Assembly: GCF_039522935.1 (NCBI RefSeq)
Contig: NZ_BAAAEI010000012.1
Location: forward strand, 124,001 to 188,000
Reading direction: 5' to 3'
Length of the DNA stretch: 64,000 nucleotides
Origin: Bowmanella denitrificans
Lineage (GTDB): Bacteria; Pseudomonadota; Gammaproteobacteria; Enterobacterales; Alteromonadaceae
Position 1 is the stretch's first letter; every line of letters begins with the position of its first letter. This document shows, in pieces, positions 59,819-64,000 of the stretch. The notes under the pieces are model-generated. The model ran no database searches. It had not been told where the DNA came from and saw nothing but the letters and a program-made list of their open reading frames with translations. A program made the translations under genes and the position numbers.

Positions 59819-61057
59819 TCAGGTTACGGCATGGCGCTGATTAAACTGTGCATCGCGCCAGCGTTCTTCATCCATAATGACTTTAAATCGTTGTACTGCC
59901 TGCCAGATATCCACATAGCTGTTGTACAACGGGGCAAAACCGAAGCGCAGAATATCCGGCGCACGGAAGTCGCCAATCACACCGGCATCGATCAGCGCCT
60001 GCATTATGGGGTAACCCTGCGCATGGCTCAGTGCCACCTGGCTGCCGCGCTTTTCATCTTCCCGAGGGCTGACGAGTTCAAAACCATGCTCACCACATTC
60101 CTGATCCAGCAGCTCAATAAAATAACGGGTCAGGGCCTGGGATTTTTTACGTAGCTGCTGCATATCCGCAGCGCACATCAGATCGATTCCTACTTCCGCC
60201 ACCGCCAGGCTCAGAATCGCCTGAGTGCCGGATAGCATCTGACTAATGCCCTGACCGGGTTGGTAATCCCGTTTGAAATCAAAAGGGGCACTGTGTCCCC
60301 ACCAACCACTTAACGGCTGCTGTGCCAGGTTGTGATGGCGTTTGGCGACAAAGATAAAGGCCGGACTGCCTGGGCCACCATTCAGATACTTATAGGTGCA
60401 ACCTACCGCCAGATCGGCGTTGGCCCCGTTCAGATCTACCGGTAACGCGCCGGCGCTGTGACACAGATCCCAGACCACCAAACAGCCCTTTTGCTGGGCA
60501 TAGGCAGTGATTGCCTGCATATCCAGCACCCGACCGGTTTTGTAATGCACCTGAGTCAGACACACCACCGCCACTTGCTCGTCGATTTGCTCGAGCAGTT
60601 GCGCCTCTTCCACAAAGCGCACCTGGTAGTTGCCGCCCAGCTGACTGAGCAGCCCTTGCACCATATAGTTGTTGGTGGGGAAATTGCTGCCTTCCATCAA
60701 TACCACTTTGCGAGACGGGTTTAACTGCAGGGCAGTGGATACAGCCTTATATAGGTTAAGTCCGGTAGCGTCTGTGCAGACCACTTCGCCGTCCTCGGCA
60801 CCGATCAAACTGGCGATTTTATTACCGATACGATAGGGTAATTCAAACCATTGATGTTTGTTCCAACTGCGGATTAAATCCTGTCCCCACTCCTGTTCCA
60901 CCACCTGCTGAGCACGGGCTAATGCTGCCTTAGGACGAGCGCCAAGGGAGTTTCCATCCAGGTAAATCTCTGCTTCGTTCAGGGCAAACTGCGCTCTAAA
61001 CGATGCCAGTGGATCCTGGTTATCTAACTGTTCAAAAAATGCTTTTGTATAGGTCAT
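59819..61057 (-). CDS. kynU: Kynureninase
   Basis: The 412-residue PLP enzyme splits kynurenine to anthranilate, or 3-hydroxykynurenine to 3-hydroxyanthranilate, plus alanine. Motifs: 'YLDGNSLGARPKAA', 'TDATGLNLYKAV', 'VWDLCHSAGALPVDLN', and the PLP-lysine in 'AVGCTYKYLNGGPGSPAFIF', then 'GWWGHSAPFDF'. ATG 61057 has AGCAGG 8 nt upstream; an in-frame extension to 61117 is not supported. It is the first gene of the kynU-symporter-mhpF-mhpE operon. The tryptophan dioxygenase and the hydroxyanthranilate genes are not in the window. Confidence 0.95.
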   Translation of the reverse strand: MTYTKAFFEQLDNQDPLASFRAQFALNEAEIYLDGNSLGARPKAALARAQQVVEQEWGQDLIRSWNKHQWFELPYRIGNKIASLIGAEDGEVVCTDATGLNLYKAVSTALQLNPSRKVVLMEGSNFPTNNYMVQGLLSQLGGNYQVRFVEEAQLLEQIDEQVAVVCLTQVHYKTGRVLDMQAITAYAQQKGCLVVWDLCHSAGALPVDLNGANADLAVGCTYKYLNGGPGSPAFIFVAKRHHNLAQQPLSGWWGHSAPFDFKRDYQPGQGISQMLSGTQAILSLAVAEVGIDLMCAADMQQLRKKSQALTRYFIELLDQECGEHGFELVSPREDEKRGSQVALSHAQGYPIMQALIDAGVIGDFRAPDILRFGFAPLYNSYVDIWQAVQRFKVIMDEERWRDAQFNQRHAVT

Positions 61058-61157
61058 TGAATTACCTGCTTGTTCTGCGAGACAGCCAGCAGTGCTGCCT
61101 TCAATGTATAGGGCCATGTTAGGCAGATGTATGTTTTGTTAAAAATAATAATAATTT

Positions 61158-61189
61158 GATTGGGTATAATGTAATTGTTATACCTAATC
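61158..61189. promoter_or_regulatory. 32-bp dyad operator upstream of kynU
   Basis: The arms GATTGGGTATAA and TTATACCTAATC (12 bp, one mismatch) surround an 8-bp spacer. The dyad is centred about 115 bp upstream of the kynU ATG and overlaps possible promoter elements. It lies in the shared region before the divergent TonB-receptor gene, so one regulator could control both. Confidence 0.6.
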
Positions 61190-61359
61190 GGGCTTTGACT
61201 GGGAAGATCGGTATATCAATGTTGACTTGGGAGTCGCGCCGCAGCCGATACCAAAGTGGATCTCGCCATTTTCTTTGATTACCCGGTATCTTTGCCAGGG
61301 TCAGCAAACATAGAGGGCAGGAAAAGTGACAGGTGTAAGTCAGGTAAAAGCACATGGGA

Positions 61360-61388
61360 TTGTTGCGGATATGTTAAATATGTTATAG
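61360..61388 (+). promoter_or_regulatory. Promoter-like pair before the TonB receptor gene
   Basis: TTGTTG, 17 nt, TTATAG on the plus strand, about 120 nt upstream of the receptor ATG. The rest of the 449-bp intergenic stretch 61058-61506 shows no gene and no recognisable riboswitch. Confidence 0.4.
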
Positions 61389-61506
61389 CGGCGTCAAAAC
61401 AAACTATTTCTATTATAGCTGGCCCTCACTTAGGGTGAATTCAAGTGCTCAGGGGAATTGTCCCCGAAGAATAATCACATCCTTGATTGGGAAGGAGCTA
61501 GCAACG

Positions 61507-63810
61507 ATGAAGTCAACCTTAGTACCCCAAACCCGCCGCCGCGCTCTGACCGTCGGAGTCGCATTGGCCATGTCCGGATCGGCACTGGCTCAGGAACAAA
61601 ATCAGGACGCACTTCCCCAAGGACAGAGCAGCAAAAGTGTTGAAGTGATCCAGGTAACCGCCCGGCATAAGGTGGAGAGCCTGCAGGAAACCCCTATTGC
61701 CATTTCCGCCTTTAGTGGCGATCAACTGGCCAATTCCCGCATTGAAGCCCTAAACGGTATCGCCGAGCGGGTGCCGGGCTTTCAGATGAATGTGTATAAC
61801 GCCGCTGAACCCGAGTTGTTTATGCGTGGTATCGGCAGTGATATTGAAAGTGCCGGGGCTGGTGCTGCCATTGGTATCTACGTGGATGGTGTCTATATTT
61901 CCCGCGGTGTGGCTGCTGCCATGGATCTGTATGATCTGGCCAGTGTTGAGGTGCTGCGCGGCCCGCAGGGCACCTTATACGGTAAAAATGTGGTGGGTGG
62001 CGCAATTAACTTTATCACCAAGAAGCCGTCTATGGCCTATCCCGAAGGCAAGGTAGAGCTGTCCGCCGGTAACTATGGTCTTTTCCAGGCCCGCGGTTAT
62101 GTTACCGGTGGGCTGTCGGACAATGTCGGTGCCAAGCTGGCCTTTAGTGCGGTCAACCGTGACGGCTTTGGTAAGAATACTCACACCGGGAATGATGCTG
62201 ATACCTTGGAGCGCTACAGTATGCGCGGCCAGTTGTTGATTAATCCCAGCGATGACCTGGAAATCCTGCTAAGTGCCGATTATTCCAAGTCCGATTCGGT
62301 GCCGACCGTGCGGCATATCAGCTACAGCGAAGGACGCAATGCCGCCTTTATCAGTGCTGATCCCCGGGAAGCGGACAACGAGTTTGACGGCTTCGAAGAT
62401 ACCGAAGTCAAAGGGCTGAGTGCCAATATCCGTTACGACCTGGAAGGTATGACGTTCACGTCCATCACTGCTTATCGGGACAACGATTTCAGCTTCTATG
62501 AAAATGCCGCAGCCGGCATGGTGGATGACGGTCTGTTCTTTGACCCCTGGGGTGACCCTGCCAATAATAACGTCGCCGACGATGACGCACTGGCGGCTAT
62601 GCAAGTAGACGACATGTGGTATCAGCAGAAAGACGAGCAATCTTCGCAGTTTTCGCAAGAGTTCCGTCTGGCCGGTGTGCACGGCAAGCTGGATTGGCAA
62701 ATGGGCGCGTATTATATGCGTGAGGATATCGACCGCCATGAGATGGTTAACTATTGGTTCCATACGCCCTGGGGAACCACCACTGGCACCTTGTATAACA
62801 GCACCTATAACGTTACCGACAGCTATGCGGTATTCGGTCAGGCCAGTTATAACTTCACCGACGCATGGCGAATGACCGCCGGTTTACGCTGGAGTGAAGA
62901 CGAAAAAGATTTCCGCTCGGTGGCCAGTGGTCGTCGTTTTGACAACTGGGACAATATGCACGGCGATTTAAATGGCAACAGAGTTGCAGGCTACGACGTC
63001 AATACCCAGGGCTCCTGGGATGCCTGGACCCCCAGCCTGGTGGTGGACTATAAAGCCAGTCAGGACCTGTTCTTCTATTATTCACTGGCACGTGGTTATA
63101 AGGCCGGTGGTTTTAATGGTGAAGGCCCCGAAAGTGCTGAGGAGGCCCTGGCGTCCTTTGCCACTGAGTTCGCCTTGAACCATGAACTGGGCTTTAAATC
63201 TCAGGCCTTTAATGACCGACTGCGACTCAACGGTGCCTTGTTCTTTACCAAGTACACCGACCTGCAGAGCCAGGTATGGGTTGAAACCGGCCCTAACACA
63301 CCAGCGGATCTGGAAGTACGCAACGGTACTGGCGAAGCGCAGGGCTTGGAGCTGGAATTTACCGCGCTGCTGACCGACAACCTGACCCTCACCGGCGCTT
63401 ATGGCTATATCGACTCTGAGTTTACCGACACCTTTGAAGTAGATGGCGGCGACCTGAACGGCAATCGCATGCGCCGCACCCCAGAACATACCTTGAATCT
63501 GGCTGCAGCCTATGAATGGGAAACGGATCTGGGACTTTGGGCTGCGCGTCTGGATTATCAGTATCAGGATGAGTACTTCTTTGATAATTCAAATGATCCG
63601 TTAACCCAAGTGGATTCAGAATATACCGTCAATGCCAGCCTGCAACTGGCCTCTCTGGACGACAGTTGGCGGGTACAGTTGTGGGCCAAAAACCTCACTG
63701 ATGAACAAAACATTGCATCCACTACAGTGTATGCCGCCTGGGATAATACCGTGTTCAGTTCTTATAAAGCACCGCGAACCTTTGGTATTTCTGCCACCTA
63801 TCAATTCTAA
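61507..63810 (+). CDS. TonB-dependent outer-membrane receptor
   Basis: The 767-residue protein has a signal peptide (cut near 'GSALA-Q'), a TonB-box-like 'VEVIQVTA' followed by 'RHKVESLQETPIAISAFSG', a plug domain (about 45-155, 'MRGIGSD', 'VDGVYISRG', 'VEVLRGPQGTLYGKN') and a 22-strand barrel ending 'RTFGISATYQF' with the terminal Phe of outer-membrane proteins. It imports a substrate across the outer membrane with TonB energy. Facing the kynurenine operon, a tryptophan-related or aromatic substrate is possible, but siderophores cannot be excluded. AAGGAG is 9 nt before ATG 61507. Confidence 0.93.
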   Translation: MKSTLVPQTRRRALTVGVALAMSGSALAQEQNQDALPQGQSSKSVEVIQVTARHKVESLQETPIAISAFSGDQLANSRIEALNGIAERVPGFQMNVYNAAEPELFMRGIGSDIESAGAGAAIGIYVDGVYISRGVAAAMDLYDLASVEVLRGPQGTLYGKNVVGGAINFITKKPSMAYPEGKVELSAGNYGLFQARGYVTGGLSDNVGAKLAFSAVNRDGFGKNTHTGNDADTLERYSMRGQLLINPSDDLEILLSADYSKSDSVPTVRHISYSEGRNAAFISADPREADNEFDGFEDTEVKGLSANIRYDLEGMTFTSITAYRDNDFSFYENAAAGMVDDGLFFDPWGDPANNNVADDDALAAMQVDDMWYQQKDEQSSQFSQEFRLAGVHGKLDWQMGAYYMREDIDRHEMVNYWFHTPWGTTTGTLYNSTYNVTDSYAVFGQASYNFTDAWRMTAGLRWSEDEKDFRSVASGRRFDNWDNMHGDLNGNRVAGYDVNTQGSWDAWTPSLVVDYKASQDLFFYYSLARGYKAGGFNGEGPESAEEALASFATEFALNHELGFKSQAFNDRLRLNGALFFTKYTDLQSQVWVETGPNTPADLEVRNGTGEAQGLELEFTALLTDNLTLTGAYGYIDSEFTDTFEVDGGDLNGNRMRRTPEHTLNLAAAYEWETDLGLWAARLDYQYQDEYFFDNSNDPLTQVDSEYTVNASLQLASLDDSWRVQLWAKNLTDEQNIASTTVYAAWDNTVFSSYKAPRTFGISATYQF

Positions 63811-63834
63811 GCCTTGTGCATCCTTGTGATTAAC

Positions 63835-63857
63835 GCCGGGCCTGGCCCGGCTTTTTT
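63835..63857 (+). terminator. Rho-independent terminator after the TonB receptor
   Basis: GCCGGGC-CTG-GCCCGGC followed by six T, 25 nt after the stop codon. Confidence 0.92.
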
Positions 63858-63891
63858 GTATAAAGGATCACCCACCCCACCGAAAGTATTC

Positions 63892-63921
63892 TTGACATAA
63901 TTACATGTATACAATTATTTT
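63892..63921 (+). promoter_or_regulatory. Strong promoter before the last gene, with internal palindrome
   Basis: A consensus TTGACA -35 is followed after 18 nt by TATTTT. Between them sits the palindrome TGTATACA (63906-63913) inside AT-rich arms (TAATT...AATTA), a place where a repressor could act. Confidence 0.5.
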
Positions 63922-63960
63922 GAATTGCATTCACAATTTGTTTACCTGGAGGCAACAAGA

Positions 63961-64000
63961 TGAATGAAAAAACCATTCGCGCCGAAACTGGCGTAGAGAT
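63961..64000 (+). CDS. Start of an unidentified gene, cut by the window edge
   Basis: Only the first 13 codons are present (MNEKTIRAETGVE), preceded by GGAGG 7 nt upstream and a strong promoter. The pattern I-R-A-x-x-G-x-E faintly resembles the start of urocanate hydratases, but 13 residues are far too few for an assignment. Confidence 0.6.

Noticed and set aside
61058..61506. Riboswitch (cobalamin or similar) before the TonB receptor
   Set aside because: No conserved B12-box or other riboswitch core was found; only the dyad and a promoter-like pair are supported.
63892..64000. HutC-type operator and a urocanate hydratase gene at the right edge
   Set aside because: The palindrome TGTATACA has different spacing from the HutC site, and 13 residues are too few to identify the gene.

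Overview
The window looks like chromosomal DNA of a marine or aquatic gammaproteobacterium of the Alteromonadales, most likely family Alteromonadaceae. The reasons are the gene orders envC-yibQ / yibN-grxC-secB-gpsA and tatABC-tatD-hemB, an NhaD antiporter, a PEP-CTERM protein, a TonB-dependent receptor with a tryptophan-catabolism cluster, and very large periplasmic-sensing signalling proteins. This placement rests on protein resemblance and synteny only. I see no prophage, insertion sequence, CRISPR array or rRNA.

Layout. 1-8.3 kb: end of a DUF2252 gene, a small secreted DUF3718 protein, a chemoreceptor, ilvIH, maoP (DUF413), nhaD and a hotdog-fold protein. 8.3-13.1 kb: an accessory block on the minus strand that reads as a class II (double-glycine leader) bacteriocin/microcin locus: HlyD-like adaptor, C39-peptidase ABC exporter, a stand-alone LuxR-type HTH protein, a precursor with a textbook GG leader, and two small AT-rich membrane/secreted proteins as candidate immunity or accessory genes. 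13.5-21.3 kb: a signalling hub made of a 1,860-residue hybrid histidine kinase, an HD-GYP response regulator in the same transcript, and a divergent double-receiver protein whose first receiver has lost its phospho-acceptor. 21.3-33.7 kb: two identical tRNA-Gly genes and housekeeping genes (orn, rsgA, psd, gpsA, secB, grxC, envC), plus a MerC-like gene preceded by a Zur-like palindrome. 33.7-40.3 kb: a beta-barrel-like protein and the tightly overlapped run tatABC-orf-tatD-diguanylate cyclase-hemB. 40.3-45.5 kb: cupin, M42 peptidase, YCF48-like propeller, amidase and a PEP-CTERM protein. 45.8-51.2 kb: a gcdH / fused E1 dehydrogenase / FabD-like operon with a divergent LysR gene. 51.2-56.4 kb: orphan binding protein, GcvA-like regulator, a very small gene, a PQQ-type propeller and a CadC-like membrane regulator. 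56.4-64.0 kb: a tryptophan/kynurenine catabolic operon (kynU, sodium symporter, mhpF, mhpE) facing a TonB-dependent receptor, with a long dyad operator between them, and the first codons of one more gene.

The most notable parts are the bacteriocin-like locus with its unusual core peptide, promoter, 5'-UTR hairpin and internal attenuator; the degenerate receiver next to the giant kinase; the fused E1 with a malonyltransferase-like partner; and the operator-like dyads upstream of kynU and of the MerC gene.
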